DNA of 64,000 bases, taken from positions 1 through 64,000 of the forward strand of contig CAKSPF010000010.1 in the NCBI GenBank assembly GCA_934481345.1, read 5' to 3'. Positions within the stretch are counted from its first letter, which is position 1; each line of letters opens with the position of its first letter. Made by a program: the position numbers and the translations under genes. Below the pieces are notes generated by a model. It did no database searches. It was not told where the DNA came from and was given only the letters and a program-made list of their open reading frames with translations. Positions 9,059 to 18,784 of the stretch are shown one piece after another. The stretch comes from an uncultured Clostridia bacterium. Its GTDB lineage: Bacteria; Bacillota; Clostridia; UMGS1810.

Positions 9059-10078
9059 TTAAAACTGTTTTAAAAATCTTAAATCGTCCTCATACAGAAG
9101 GCGCATATCGTCAATCTCGTATGAACGCATTGCAATACGCTCAAGTCCTATACCAAAAGCAAATCCGCTGTAAACCTCGGGATCTATGCCGCACTGGCTG
9201 AGAACCTTGGGATGAACCATGCCTGCGCCCAACACCTCGATAAAGCCCTCCTGCTTGCACACCTTGCAGCCTTTGCCGCCGCAGACGAAGCACGAAACGT
9301 CAACCTCGGCGCTCGGCTCTGTAAACGGGAAGTGGTGCGGTCTGAAACGTATCTTTGCGTCCTCGCCGTAAAGTTCCTTTATGAACAATTCCAAAGTTCC
9401 TTTAAGGTCGCCCATGGTTATGCCCTTGTCAACCACAAGTCCCTCCATCTGGTGAAATACAGGGGAATGAGTGGCGTCTACTGCGTCCGAGCGGAAAACT
9501 CTTCCCGGCGCAATCATTCTTATCGGCGGTCTGCTGTGCTCCATAACCCTTACCTGCACGGGAGAAGTCTGACTTCTGAGCACCACGTCGTCATTTATAT
9601 AGAATGTATCCTGCGTATCTCTTGCAGGATGATTTTTCGGTATGTTAAGAGCCTCGAAATTATAGTAATCGAGCTCCACCTCAGGGCCTTCTACTATTGA
9701 AAATCCCATTCCGAGGAATATTTCTTTAAGTCTGTTTTCCACACTGCTCAAAGGATGTCTTGCGCCGATTTCGATTTTCTTGCCCGGCATTGTCACGTCC
9801 AGGACTTCCTTTTTCAGACTTTCTTCAAGCTTTTTCTTTTGCAAAAGCTCCTTTTTTTCGTTTATTTCTTTTTCAATAAAGGCTCTTACCTCGTTTGCAC
9901 GCTGTCCTATAACCGGTCTTTCCTCCGGAGAAGCCTTTCCGAGACCTTTGAGCACGCTTGTAAGCTCGCCCTTTTTGCCGAGGAATTTTACTCTTAAATC
10001 CTCAAGTTCCTCCGATGAAGATATTTTTTCAAGAAGCAGCTCCGCATCTTTTCTGATGTTTTCTATTAACTCCTTCAC
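9059..10078 (-). CDS. pheS: Phenylalanine--tRNA ligase alpha subunit
   Basis: 339 residues. The N-terminal coiled coil (about 1-85) is followed by the class II synthetase core with HPLSSVENRLKEIFLGMGF, MIAPGRVFRSDAVDATHSP (motif 2) and GFAFGIGLERIAM (motif 3). It catalyses phenylalanine activation together with PheT. A GTG start at 10078 follows GGAAGGGG. The 135-bp upstream gap shows no T-box-like structure; I see only a small GCAGGCATTTATGCCTG stem. Confidence 0.96.
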   Translation of the reverse strand: MKELIENIRKDAELLLEKISSSEELEDLRVKFLGKKGELTSVLKGLGKASPEERPVIGQRANEVRAFIEKEINEKKELLQKKKLEESLKKEVLDVTMPGKKIEIGARHPLSSVENRLKEIFLGMGFSIVEGPEVELDYYNFEALNIPKNHPARDTQDTFYINDDVVLRSQTSPVQVRVMEHSRPPIRMIAPGRVFRSDAVDATHSPVFHQMEGLVVDKGITMGDLKGTLELFIKELYGEDAKIRFRPHHFPFTEPSAEVDVSCFVCGGKGCKVCKQEGFIEVLGAGMVHPKVLSQCGIDPEVYSGFAFGIGLERIAMRSYEIDDMRLLYEDDLRFLKQF

Positions 10079-10213
10079 TTGTATGTCCCCTTCCTGTATT
10101 AAGCAGGCATTTATGCCTGAAATGTTTTATTGCAGCGGCTGCCTTTTTGCAAAAACAACCCATTATTTTTTATTGTATCACACTTTTTTGAATATTACAA
10201 GATTTTATTTGTT

Positions 10214-11638
10214 TCACGGCAACTGTGAAATTGATTTGATTATTCCGTCCGAAATTGCCTTTGCTATGCCTTCAATTCTGCCGCTGTCATTAAGTATGGC
10301 TCTGTCAATCGGGCTCGACACAAAGCCGCATTCTATAAGAACCGACGGCATTGTGGTTTTCCTCAAAACAACCATTTTCGGGCTGTCCGTTACACCTCTG
10401 TTTAAAATCCCCATTGTGCTTACCAGCGGAGTAAGTATATTTTGCGCCAGCTGCTTGCTTGTAACTCCGTAATTTGTTTTGCTGTCGTTATCCGTATACA
10501 GGACCAGAGTTCCCGAAGCGGACGGATTGCTGAAGGAATTATTGTGTATGCTTACAAAAAAAGTAGCGTTTGCGTCATTGGCAATTCTTGAACGTTCAAG
10601 CAAATCTTCCATTTCCGTCGAGCCGAGCATTACGTCGCCGGTGCGCGTCATCACAACCTCCACACCGCTTTGCACAAGATAATCTCTCACCCTCAGAGCT
10701 ATGTTGAGGTTTGCTGTCTTTTCATACAGTTCCGCTTCTCCTGCGTCATTGTAGCCTATGGCTCCGGTGTCCTTTCCGCCGTGGCCTGCGTCTATTACGA
10801 CAATCGGCTTTTCCACCTTTACCGTGCCGTTTCCGTCGGGAGCCGGAGGATTTTGATTATCCGATATATTTTCTCCGGTTACGGTGACAGTCATGTAACC
10901 GTCGTAATAATTGCAGATGTATGCAGCCTTGCCCGGTGATTCTATGACAACCCTTGCATAGTCGGGGTGGTCTGCCCAGCGAACCTCGGTGATGTTTTTA
11001 TCTCCGACAGCAATCCTCGAATCTCCGCCGGATATATACGCTCCGTCAAAGTCCAGGATATACCTCTGCGGTGAACCCGCCGTTGAAATCTTCGGCTTAA
11101 CGAAGTTATCAGCCTTTACGGTAACAACCCTGCTTTCTCCCTGAGATACTGCCGTAACGGAGGTAATGCAGGTGCTTTTGACCTCCGGCTTTGTTCCGTT
11201 ATTTCCCTGTGAAGTAATATATACGCTTTTTGAAGCATCGTCCCAGTTTACCGTATAACCGAGATTTTCGGAAATGAACCTTACGGGAATCATAGTTCTG
11301 TTATTCATGATAACAGGCGGTGCGTCAAGCTTTACCGCAGAGTTGTTTACATATGCGGTATAATCGTTGATTTTAAGCGTGATTGTACTTGCGCCGGAAG
11401 TGACGACAACCTGTTGAGTTGACTCAACCCAGGTAACCTTTGCATTAAGCTTTTCAAAAATGCACCTTGCCGGAACAAGCGTTCTGTCGTTTGACAAAAC
11501 AGGCGGCACGTCGGGCGCAAGTTTTTCTCCGTCCACATAAAGACTTATCACGCTGTCGGCGCATGCCGCAGATGCCGCAAACAGGCAAATCAGTGACACA
11601 AGCGATATAATAAGTAATTTTAAAAATTTTATTTTCAC
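10214..11638 (-). CDS. Exported N-acetylmuramoyl-L-alanine amidase (Amidase_3) with stalk and AMIN domains
   Basis: 474 residues from the GTG at 11638, the start best placed relative to GGGATG. A signal peptide (about 1-28, cleaving near ACADS) leads to a copper-amine-oxidase-like stalk domain (about 30-135) with two PPVxxNDRTLVPAR-type repeats. An AMIN-type domain follows (about 150-245), then Amidase_3 (about 280-474). Zinc/catalytic landmarks are VIDAGHGGKDTGA, FVSIHNNSF and IECGFVSSP. It would cleave the amide between MurNAc and L-Ala in peptidoglycan outside the cell. Stalk domains are a common wall-associated module in Clostridia. Monocistronic, between pheS and ruvB. Confidence 0.93.
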   Translation of the reverse strand: MKIKFLKLLIISLVSLICLFAASAACADSVISLYVDGEKLAPDVPPVLSNDRTLVPARCIFEKLNAKVTWVESTQQVVVTSGASTITLKINDYTAYVNNSAVKLDAPPVIMNNRTMIPVRFISENLGYTVNWDDASKSVYITSQGNNGTKPEVKSTCITSVTAVSQGESRVVTVKADNFVKPKISTAGSPQRYILDFDGAYISGGDSRIAVGDKNITEVRWADHPDYARVVIESPGKAAYICNYYDGYMTVTVTGENISDNQNPPAPDGNGTVKVEKPIVVIDAGHGGKDTGAIGYNDAGEAELYEKTANLNIALRVRDYLVQSGVEVVMTRTGDVMLGSTEMEDLLERSRIANDANATFFVSIHNNSFSNPSASGTLVLYTDNDSKTNYGVTSKQLAQNILTPLVSTMGILNRGVTDSPKMVVLRKTTMPSVLIECGFVSSPIDRAILNDSGRIEGIAKAISDGIIKSISQLP

Positions 11639-11748
11639 ACATATCATCCCAAAATAAAAAGTATAGTACATTAATTGATTATACTATACTTTAAATTATT
11701 TTTCGACAAAATACAGAAAGTGTCAGCAAATTGTAACAAAACCTTTAA

Positions 11749-12756
11749 TTATTGTTCGCCAAAAGGTATTCCGTAGTGCTCATACGCAAGCTTTGTAACC
11801 ACTCTGCCGCGCGGCGTTCTGTTGATAAATCCGAGCTGCAGAAGATACGGTTCGTATACGTCCTCTATTGTATTTGAGTCCTCGCCCGTCGTGGCTGCAA
11901 GCGTGTCAAGCCCCACAGGGCCTCCGCCGAAGCCTTTTATCATTGTAAGTATCATGTTTTTGTCCACATTGTCAAGACCGATTGAATCTATTTCAAGCCT
12001 TGCAAGCGCCTTTGAAGCTATTTCACCGTTTATATTTCCGTCCGCGAGAACACAGGCAAAATCACGCACCCTTTTGATAAGCCTGTTTGCAATTCTCGGA
12101 GTTCCCCTTGAACGCGAGGCAATCTCACGCGCACCGTCATCATCTATGCTTACGCCCAGAATACCCGCGCTTCTTTTTACTATCTTCGTAAGCTCGGCTG
12201 CCGAATACAGCTCCAGTCTGGAAATCACCCCGAAGCGGTCGCGCAGAGGTCCTGTCATGCTTCCCGCTTTTGTCGTCGCCCCTATAAGGGTAAAGGACGG
12301 CAAATCAAGACGTATCGAGCGCGCCGAAGGTCCTTTTCCTATTATAATATCCAGTGCGAAATCTTCCATTGCAGGATACAGTACCTCCTCAACGCTGTGG
12401 CTCAGACGGTGTATTTCGTCTATAAAGAGCACGTCATGCTCGCTGAGGTTTGTAAGGATTGCCGCCAAATCGCCCGGCTTTTCGATAGCCGGCCCCGAAG
12501 TTATGCGGATGTTTACTCCGAGCTCGTTTGCTATTATATTTGCAAGGGTTGTCTTTCCGAGCCCCGGCGGACCGTAGAGAAGCACATGGTCAAGCGCCTC
12601 GTTGCGGCTTTTTGCCGCTTCTATGTATACGCTTAAATTATCCTTTGCCTTGCTTTGCCCCACATATTCTCCCAGAGTGCGCGGTCTTAACCCCGGTTCT
12701 GCGGTAATATCCTCCTCCAGAATACCGCCGTTTACTATTCTGTCCTCCGAATTCAT
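11749..12756 (-). CDS. ruvB: Holliday junction branch migration helicase RuvB
   Basis: 335 residues. The sequence shows an AAA+ core with Walker A GPPGLGKT, Walker B LFIDEIHRL and sensor 1 LIGATTKAGSMTGPLRDRFG, then a C-terminal winged helix (GLDTLAATTGED, TPRGRVVTKLAYEHYG). It is the ATP-driven motor that works with RuvA on four-way junctions. It starts 12 bp after ruvA in a ruvC-ruvA-ruvB operon. Confidence 0.97.
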   Translation of the reverse strand: MNSEDRIVNGGILEEDITAEPGLRPRTLGEYVGQSKAKDNLSVYIEAAKSRNEALDHVLLYGPPGLGKTTLANIIANELGVNIRITSGPAIEKPGDLAAILTNLSEHDVLFIDEIHRLSHSVEEVLYPAMEDFALDIIIGKGPSARSIRLDLPSFTLIGATTKAGSMTGPLRDRFGVISRLELYSAAELTKIVKRSAGILGVSIDDDGAREIASRSRGTPRIANRLIKRVRDFACVLADGNINGEIASKALARLEIDSIGLDNVDKNMILTMIKGFGGGPVGLDTLAATTGEDSNTIEDVYEPYLLQLGFINRTPRGRVVTKLAYEHYGIPFGEQ

Positions 12757-12768
12757 GGCGCACCTCCT

Positions 12769-13371
12769 TTACATTAAGCGCCTAAGCGCTTCTTTAATTA
12801 TACCTTCCACGTCATTAACATCTGCCGATACCTTGGAAACAGCCGTCTTTGCTTCGCCGGGCGTATAGCCGAGAGCCGCCAGAGCGTTTACTGCTTCTTC
12901 CCTTTCGTTTGACGCTATGGGGATACTGCTTTCAAAAGCGTCTGTGCCGCCGGGTATAATTTCTTCATTTCTGATTTTATCTTTAAGTTCGAGTATAATT
13001 CTCTGCGCCGTCTTATTTCCTATTCCGGGGGCTTTTTTTATTGCCGCCGCGTCGCCCGTTACGATGCTGAGCGCAACCGACGACGGTTTTCCGGAAGAAA
13101 GTATTGCCGCCGCTCCCTTTGCGCCAACTCCGCTCACCGAAATCAGCATTTCAAAGAGTTCAAGCTCCTCTTTTGAAGAAAAACCGTACAAATCCATAAT
13201 TCCTTCTTTGATATATAAATATGTATAAAAAGTAACCTCCGTCCCCTGAACGCATTTTGCGTCCGAGAGAGAATTATTGCTTGTATAAATTTTAAAACCC
13301 ATTCCGCCGCATTCCACCACGGCGTGATCCGCCGCCTTTTCGGCAAGAATACCCTTAATGTAACTGAACAT
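12769..13371 (-). CDS. ruvA: Holliday junction DNA-binding protein RuvA
   Basis: 200 residues. An N-terminal OB-fold (MFSYIKGILAEKAADHAVVE) precedes tandem helix-hairpin-helix motifs (LISVSGVGAKGAAAIL and KKAPGIGNKTAQRIILEL), a glycine/proline linker, and the C-terminal RuvB-contact domain from about residue 155 (EAVNALAALGYTPGEA). The tetramer binds four-way junctions and recruits RuvB. Confidence 0.97.
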   Translation of the reverse strand: MFSYIKGILAEKAADHAVVECGGMGFKIYTSNNSLSDAKCVQGTEVTFYTYLYIKEGIMDLYGFSSKEELELFEMLISVSGVGAKGAAAILSSGKPSSVALSIVTGDAAAIKKAPGIGNKTAQRIILELKDKIRNEEIIPGGTDAFESSIPIASNEREEAVNALAALGYTPGEAKTAVSKVSADVNDVEGIIKEALRRLM

Positions 13372-13437
13372 TTTTTACCTCCGACTGTGCATGTACTATG
13401 TATATTTTATCAGATTTATGTCTTAAAGACAACAGTT

Positions 13438-13938
13438 TTATTGCAGCAGACCGTACCTTGCGGTATTTTCATTGTATGAATGTGCATGGCAAAGCGCAAT
13501 TGCCAGAGCGTCTGCCACGTCATCCGGCTTAGGGATTTCATTTAATTTCAAAAGTGCCCTCGTCATCTGCTGAACCTGTGCTTTGTCTGCCCTGCCGTAG
13601 CCTGCGACCGCCTGTTTTACCTGAAGCGGAGTGTATTCAAACACCTTTATGCCGTGATTTACCGCGCTTAAAACTATTACGCCCCTTGCCTGTCCCACTC
13701 CGATTGCCGTTTTTGCATTGTCATTGAAAAACAGCTCCTCTATTGCCATATGGTCGGGGTGATATTTCTCTATAACTTCATTTATTCCGTCATAAATAAT
13801 TTTAAGACGTATATCGAACGGCAGCTTCGCCTCGGTTGTAACGGCAAAATAATCTATAACCCGAAATCTGTTTCCGTCAAACTGTATCACTCCCACACCC
13901 ACTATTGCGTAGCCGGGGTCTATGCCCAAAATAATCAT
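13438..13938 (-). CDS. ruvC: Crossover junction endodeoxyribonuclease RuvC
   Basis: 166 residues. Acidic active-site residues are visible as IILGIDPGYAIVG, MAIEELFFNDN and DDVADALAIALCHAH. It resolves Holliday junctions by symmetric cuts. First gene of ruvCAB. It is transcribed away from argG, with about 140 bp of shared upstream DNA. Confidence 0.96.
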   Translation of the reverse strand: MIILGIDPGYAIVGVGVIQFDGNRFRVIDYFAVTTEAKLPFDIRLKIIYDGINEVIEKYHPDHMAIEELFFNDNAKTAIGVGQARGVIVLSAVNHGIKVFEYTPLQVKQAVAGYGRADKAQVQQMTRALLKLNEIPKPDDVADALAIALCHAHSYNENTARYGLLQ

Positions 13939-14011
13939 TTATTTACTCCTGTTTTATGAATATTATACATTATTTACGCAAATTATCTGTATATTTATGC
14001 AGTTTTTACAC

Positions 14012-14040
14012 TTGATTATACAAAAATTTTGCGTTATAAT
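14012..14040 (+). promoter_or_regulatory. Promoter for argG
   Basis: TTGATT (14012-14017), 17-bp spacer, TATAAT (14035-14040). It lies about 40 bp before the argG start. No clear ARG-box pair was seen. Confidence 0.8.
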
Positions 14041-14082
14041 TTAACTATACTAATAATAAACCAATTCGGGAGGAAAATCAAT

Positions 14083-15300
14083 ATGTCAAAAGAAAAAGTT
14101 GTTTTAGCATACAGCGGCGGTCTTGATACGTCAATAATAATCACCTGGTTAAAGGAAAACTACAACTACGACGTTGTGTGCGTATGCGGCGATGTAGGTC
14201 AGGGAAAGGAAACGGACGGACTTGAAGAACGTGCCGTAAAATCGGGCGCATTAAAATGCTATATTGCCGATTTGCGCGACGATTATGTAAAAGACTACAT
14301 ATTCCCTACATTAAAATCCGGTGCAATGTATGAGGGCAAGTATCTCCTCGGTACTTCTCACGCAAGACCGATAATTGCGAAAAAACTCGTTGAAATAGCA
14401 CATAAAGAAGGCGCTGTAGCAATCTGCCACGGAGCTACCGGAAAAGGCAACGACCAGGTTCGCTTTGAGCTCGGAATCAAAGCTCTCGACCCGTCGCTCA
14501 AAATTATCGCTCCCTGGAGAATATGGGATATCAAATCCCGTGAGGACGCTGTGGATTATGCCGAAGCTCACGGAATAGAAGTTCCCGTAACCAAAAAAGA
14601 TTTGTACTCCCGCGACCGCAACATATGGCACATAAGCCACGAGGGAATGGATCTGGAGGACCCATGGAACGAGCCTAAGTATGACAGCCTTTTGAAGCTC
14701 GGCGTATCTCCCGAACAGGCTCCCGACAAGCCGACATATGTAGAAATCGGCTTTGAAGCGGGCGAACCCGTTTCCGTAAACGGCGAAAAGCTTGCTCCCC
14801 GTCCGCTCGTAGAAAAGCTCAACGAGCTCGGCGGTGCAAACGGTGTGGGCATTGCGGATATTGTAGAAGACAGGCTTGTAGGCATGAAGTCGCGCGGAGT
14901 ATACGAAACTCCCGGAGGAACAATCCTCTACACTGCAATTCAGGAGCTTGAATACCTCTGCCTCGACCGCGACACGCAGGCATTTAAGAGGCTCAGCCAG
15001 ACGCAGTTCTCACAGCTCGTATATGACGGCAAGTGGTTCACTCCGTTGAGGGAGGCTATGTCCGCTATGTATGACGAAATGGATAAATATGTGACAGGTA
15101 CCGTAAGGCTCAAGCTTTACAAAGGAAGCTGCACACCTGCCGGAGCAAAATCTCCGTACTCGCTCTACAACGAAAGCATCGCATCCTTCGGCGACAGCAA
15201 GGAGCTTTACAGCCACAAGGACAGCGAAGGATTTATCAATCTGTTCGGTCTGCCGCTCAAGGTTCGCGCAATGATGAAAAAGAATAACAGTCTTGACTGA
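14083..15300 (+). CDS. argG: Argininosuccinate synthase
   Basis: 405 residues from the ATG at 14083, preceded by GGGAGGAAAA. An upstream in-frame start would add 18 residues unlike the family and precedes the promoter spacing. The P-loop of the PP-ATPase fold is LAYSGGLDTS near the N-terminus, followed by GDVGQGKE, CHGATGKGNDQVRFE and DLYSRDRNIWHISHEGMDLEDP. It condenses citrulline and aspartate with ATP to argininosuccinate. ArgH, the next enzyme, is encoded downstream beyond an unrelated exported protein; a strong hairpin follows argG. Confidence 0.97.
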   Translation: MSKEKVVLAYSGGLDTSIIITWLKENYNYDVVCVCGDVGQGKETDGLEERAVKSGALKCYIADLRDDYVKDYIFPTLKSGAMYEGKYLLGTSHARPIIAKKLVEIAHKEGAVAICHGATGKGNDQVRFELGIKALDPSLKIIAPWRIWDIKSREDAVDYAEAHGIEVPVTKKDLYSRDRNIWHISHEGMDLEDPWNEPKYDSLLKLGVSPEQAPDKPTYVEIGFEAGEPVSVNGEKLAPRPLVEKLNELGGANGVGIADIVEDRLVGMKSRGVYETPGGTILYTAIQELEYLCLDRDTQAFKRLSQTQFSQLVYDGKWFTPLREAMSAMYDEMDKYVTGTVRLKLYKGSCTPAGAKSPYSLYNESIASFGDSKELYSHKDSEGFINLFGLPLKVRAMMKKNNSLD

Positions 15301-15327
15301 TTTTTCAGCTCTGTGTTATAATTAAAT

Positions 15328-15364
15328 AATAATCCGCCGTGCTGCGGCGGATTATTATTTTTTA
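15328..15364 (+). terminator. Terminator after argG
   Basis: A 12-bp perfect stem AATAATCCGCCG/CGGCGGATTATT with a 5-nt loop, followed by a T-rich tail. It ends just before the next gene's ribosome binding site, so argH may depend on read-through or on another promoter. Confidence 0.85.
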
Positions 15365-15379
15365 CAGGGAGCTGATTAC

Positions 15380-16990
15380 ATGAAGCCAAAGATTTTCGTA
15401 CTGTCGGCTGTTGCGGCAGCGGTTCTGCTCTGCACCGCATATGCGGAAAAAATACCTGACAGCGCCGTGATACGCGATGTTTCCTTTGCAAATGACGGCG
15501 AGGCAGGACTAAACTCGGTGATGATTGCAAAAATGCCCGATGAAACCGAATATCTCATTGATGCCGAAAAAAACATCATCGGCGGTCCGTATGAATACGT
15601 TTCGGATTATTCCGGCTTTCCTTTCGGAGTGGGCGCAGACGGCTCCAAAACGCTGTTTGACCATGACGGAAGCGTAATCGCCTCCGTTTCTCCCGGAAAT
15701 GACATATATCCGCCGAAAAACGGTATTTATGCCGTTTCGGATAACGAGAATGCACAAAAGGTTACAAAGTGCACGCTTTACGACTATGAAATACGAACCG
15801 AGCTTTGCACGCTTGATTTCTTCCTTGACTATTATCTCGAACAGCAAAGCGACAAGATGTTTTGTGAAAAAGACGGCAAATGGGCGCTTATCGATAAATA
15901 CGGCAACTACATAACCGACTACATTTACGACGGCGTAAAAAAGAGATTTAATCCCGACTATTACCCGTACCCGAAGGCATATGCCATAGTAGTGCAGGAC
16001 GGCAGGGAAAAATACATTGATTGGGATTTAAACGAGATCGATTTGGATAATTATAACGGCGGACCGTTTATAACAAACTGCTCACACATGTACGGGGTTG
16101 GCAGTGAAAATTTTAAAGACTGTTACCTTATGGAGAGCGGCGAAAAAACGGGGATTTATGATTTAAGCACCGAAACATATCTTATTCCCCTGCAGACTCA
16201 ATATAAGTTTTACCGTATGAACAGCGAATACATCATTGCAGAAAAGGACGGTTTGTGCGGCGCTCTTGACTACAGCGGAAACGAAGCTGTTCCGTTTGAG
16301 TATTCATATCTTGATTTTTACATTAAAGGTTTCTGGTCATATTCAAAAAATAACGGCGATACTTCATACGGCGGACTTTACGATCCCATACGCAAAACCG
16401 AGGTTACAGCCAATACCGGAGGTCTTGTCGAAAACGGAATTTTCATCCGCAGCTACAGCGATTATTCGACAGGATACCGCGAGTACTGCGCCGAAATTTT
16501 GGATGCCGCCGGAAGAAATCTGACAGGAGAAATATATCACCCTGCCGTTCAATACACAAACGGCAGATTTTATAAAGTCCTCGGATTCGAGGACGCGGAG
16601 CCGACGGACGAAATATCTGTAAACAAAGACTTTGCAGTAATAAAGATAAACAACAAATACCTCGATTATGACGGCATTGTTAAAGACGGCAGAACTCTCG
16701 TTCCGATACGCGACATAATAGAAAACCTCGGAGGAAGCGTAAGCTGGAACGACGGCGATATGTCAGCCACGGCTGAATTTAACGGTACCGAAATTGCAAT
16801 TACGGTCAATTCATACAAAATGACTGTAAACGGAAGTGAAAAAACGCTTGACGTTCCGGCACAGCTTATAGGGGACAAAACCATGGTTCCTCTGCGTGCA
16901 CTTGCGGAGGCGGCAGGCTTTAACGTGGACTGGGACGAAAGAATCAACTGCGTATATATAGAAAAAGCCCAACAGGACGGAGGAATATAA
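15380..16990 (+). CDS. Exported WG-repeat protein with C-terminal stalk domain
   Basis: 536 residues. A signal peptide (about 1-22, ending near AYAEK) is followed by about 400 residues of WG-type repeats (KDGKWALIDKYGNYITDYIYD, KDGLCGALDYSGNEAVPFEYS). The C-terminus, from about 428, is a copper-amine-oxidase-like stalk domain (DGRTLVPIRDIIENLGGSVSWNDG and DKTMVPLRALAEAAGFNVDWDE). It is likely a wall-associated surface protein; ligand unknown. Start preceded by CAGGGAGC. It ends one base before argH begins (TAA, A, ATG), so argH is probably co-translated with it. Its place between argG and argH is unusual. Confidence 0.85.
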   Translation: MKPKIFVLSAVAAAVLLCTAYAEKIPDSAVIRDVSFANDGEAGLNSVMIAKMPDETEYLIDAEKNIIGGPYEYVSDYSGFPFGVGADGSKTLFDHDGSVIASVSPGNDIYPPKNGIYAVSDNENAQKVTKCTLYDYEIRTELCTLDFFLDYYLEQQSDKMFCEKDGKWALIDKYGNYITDYIYDGVKKRFNPDYYPYPKAYAIVVQDGREKYIDWDLNEIDLDNYNGGPFITNCSHMYGVGSENFKDCYLMESGEKTGIYDLSTETYLIPLQTQYKFYRMNSEYIIAEKDGLCGALDYSGNEAVPFEYSYLDFYIKGFWSYSKNNGDTSYGGLYDPIRKTEVTANTGGLVENGIFIRSYSDYSTGYREYCAEILDAAGRNLTGEIYHPAVQYTNGRFYKVLGFEDAEPTDEISVNKDFAVIKINNKYLDYDGIVKDGRTLVPIRDIIENLGGSVSWNDGDMSATAEFNGTEIAITVNSYKMTVNGSEKTLDVPAQLIGDKTMVPLRALAEAAGFNVDWDERINCVYIEKAQQDGGI

Positions 16991-16991
16991 A

Positions 16992-18377
16992 ATGGCAAAA
17001 TTATGGGGCGGAAGATTTTCCAAAGAAACCGATACTATGGTAGATGACTTCAACTCTTCCATACGTTTTGACAAACGCATGTACAAACAGGACATAAAGG
17101 GCAGCATGGCACATGCAAAAATGCTCGGCAATCAGGGAATTATACCCAAAGAGGACAGCGAAAAAATAATATCCGGGCTTGCAGACATTCTAAGGGATAT
17201 TGAAGACGGCAAAGTCGAATTTATGATTGACGCCGAGGATATTCACATGAATATTGAAACAATCCTTATATCAAGGATAGGCGACGCGGGCAAAAAGCTG
17301 CACACCGGCAGAAGCCGCAACGACCAGGTGGCTCTTGACATAAGAATGTATCTCAAAGACGAAATAAAAGAAATAAAAAATATGCTCATAAGCCTTGAGA
17401 AAACCGTTATTTCAATTGCGGAGAAAAACACCGGAACCATAATGCCCGGCTATACGCACCTTCAGAAAGCACAGCCTATAACCCTTGCACATCACATGAT
17501 GGCATATTTTGAGATGTTCAAAAGGGATATTCAGCGCCTTGACGATACATACAAGCGCACAAATGTAATGCCTCTCGGCTCGGGCGCACTTGCGGCGACC
17601 ACATATCCGCTCGACAGACAGGCAGTTGCAAAGGACCTCGGCTTCGACTCCGTTACGCTTAATTCCCTTGACGGCGTTTCCGACAGGGATTTCATAATAG
17701 AGCTTGCCTCGGCGCTTTCCATATGCATGATGCACCTCAGCCGTTTCTGCGAGGAGCTTATTTTGTGGAGTTCCAATGAATTTTCATTTGTGGAGATGGA
17801 CGATGCGTACTCCACCGGAAGCTCCATAATGCCGCAGAAGAAAAACCCGGACGTTGCCGAGCTTATACGCGGCAAGACGGGCAGAGTTTACGGCAGCCTC
17901 ACGACAATTCTGACAGTAATGAAGGGTATTCCGCTTGCATACAACAAGGATATGCAGGAGGACAAGGAGTGCATTTTCGACGCTGTAGATACCGTCAAGC
18001 TATGCATACCCGTTTTTGAAAAAATGATTGCTTCCATGAAAATTAACAGCGAAAACATGCACACCGGCGCAGGACAGGGATTTACAAATGCCACAGACGC
18101 CGCAGACTATCTTGTAAAAAAAGGCATGCCGTTCAGGCAGGCACACGAGGTAATCGGCAAAATGGTTATCTACGCAATCCAACACAAAAAATCTCTGTGC
18201 GACTTCACCATAGAGGAGTTTAAGAATTGCTCCGATATTATAGAGGACGATATATATGACGCAATATCTCTCGAAACCTGCGTAAATGACCGCAAAATCA
18301 TAGGCGGTCCGGCAAAGGAAGCCGTTGAATACTCAATAAAATGCGGAAAAGATTTTTTAAATTCAAATGAAGATTAA
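16992..18377 (+). CDS. argH: Argininosuccinate lyase
   Basis: 461 residues, the usual length. The opening KLWGGRFSKETDTMVDDFN, LHTGRSRNDQVALDIRMYL, and the fumarase/aspartase-superfamily signature GSSIMPQKKNPD are present. It splits argininosuccinate into arginine and fumarate. No typical terminator follows; about 145 bp of AT-rich DNA lies before the next small gene. Confidence 0.97.
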   Translation: MAKLWGGRFSKETDTMVDDFNSSIRFDKRMYKQDIKGSMAHAKMLGNQGIIPKEDSEKIISGLADILRDIEDGKVEFMIDAEDIHMNIETILISRIGDAGKKLHTGRSRNDQVALDIRMYLKDEIKEIKNMLISLEKTVISIAEKNTGTIMPGYTHLQKAQPITLAHHMMAYFEMFKRDIQRLDDTYKRTNVMPLGSGALAATTYPLDRQAVAKDLGFDSVTLNSLDGVSDRDFIIELASALSICMMHLSRFCEELILWSSNEFSFVEMDDAYSTGSSIMPQKKNPDVAELIRGKTGRVYGSLTTILTVMKGIPLAYNKDMQEDKECIFDAVDTVKLCIPVFEKMIASMKINSENMHTGAGQGFTNATDAADYLVKKGMPFRQAHEVIGKMVIYAIQHKKSLCDFTIEEFKNCSDIIEDDIYDAISLETCVNDRKIIGGPAKEAVEYSIKCGKDFLNSNED

Positions 18378-18522
18378 AATGCGTATTATTTAAATGAACA
18401 CAAAAAATAAGCAGAAAGATGCGGTTTAAAAAACAATAAAATTAAAATTCCTTTATAACCATAAATTCTGAAAAATAAAAAAATTCAATAATGCCAAACT
18501 AAAATACGAGGAGTTGGTATCA

Positions 18523-18726
18523 TTGAAAAACAAAACAAAAACCGAAATCAATCCTGAAATCGTGCGTGAACGCGAGGAAAAAAGAAAAACGGAAATGCTG
18601 TATTCCGGCGAAGCAAACCGACGTTTGATTCTTTGTGCAATTCTGGCAAACAGTGTGTACACAACCGGAACTTTCGGTTACAATTACTTTATTCCTCCGG
18701 TATTTCTGACAAAAATTTTTGATTAA
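18523..18726 (+). CDS. Small hypothetical protein with one hydrophobic segment
   Basis: 67 residues from a TTG at 18523, with CGAGGAG nine bases upstream. The N-terminal half is highly charged (about residues 1-34, rich in K, E and R). The rest is hydrophobic and aromatic (RLILCAILANSVYTTGTFGYNYFIPP), which could span or dip into the membrane. I do not recognise a family. A strong terminator directly after its stop supports it as a real transcription unit. Confidence 0.5.
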   Translation: MKNKTKTEINPEIVREREEKRKTEMLYSGEANRRLILCAILANSVYTTGTFGYNYFIPPVFLTKIFD

Positions 18727-18770
18727 AAAAACAGAACGGAGAAGTATGATATTCTCCGTTCTGTTTTTTG
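18725..18770. terminator. Bidirectional terminator between the small gene and dac
   Basis: AACAGAACGGAGAA pairs with TTCTCCGTTCTGTT around an 8-nt loop, with A/T runs on both sides, so it can serve the plus-strand small gene and the minus-strand carboxypeptidase gene. Confidence 0.9.
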
Positions 18771-18784
18771 TTTTATATAAGCAA

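Noticed and set aside
10082..10213. T-box-like leader of pheS
   Set aside because: No specifier-loop or T-box sequence could be found; only one small stem is visible in 135 bp.
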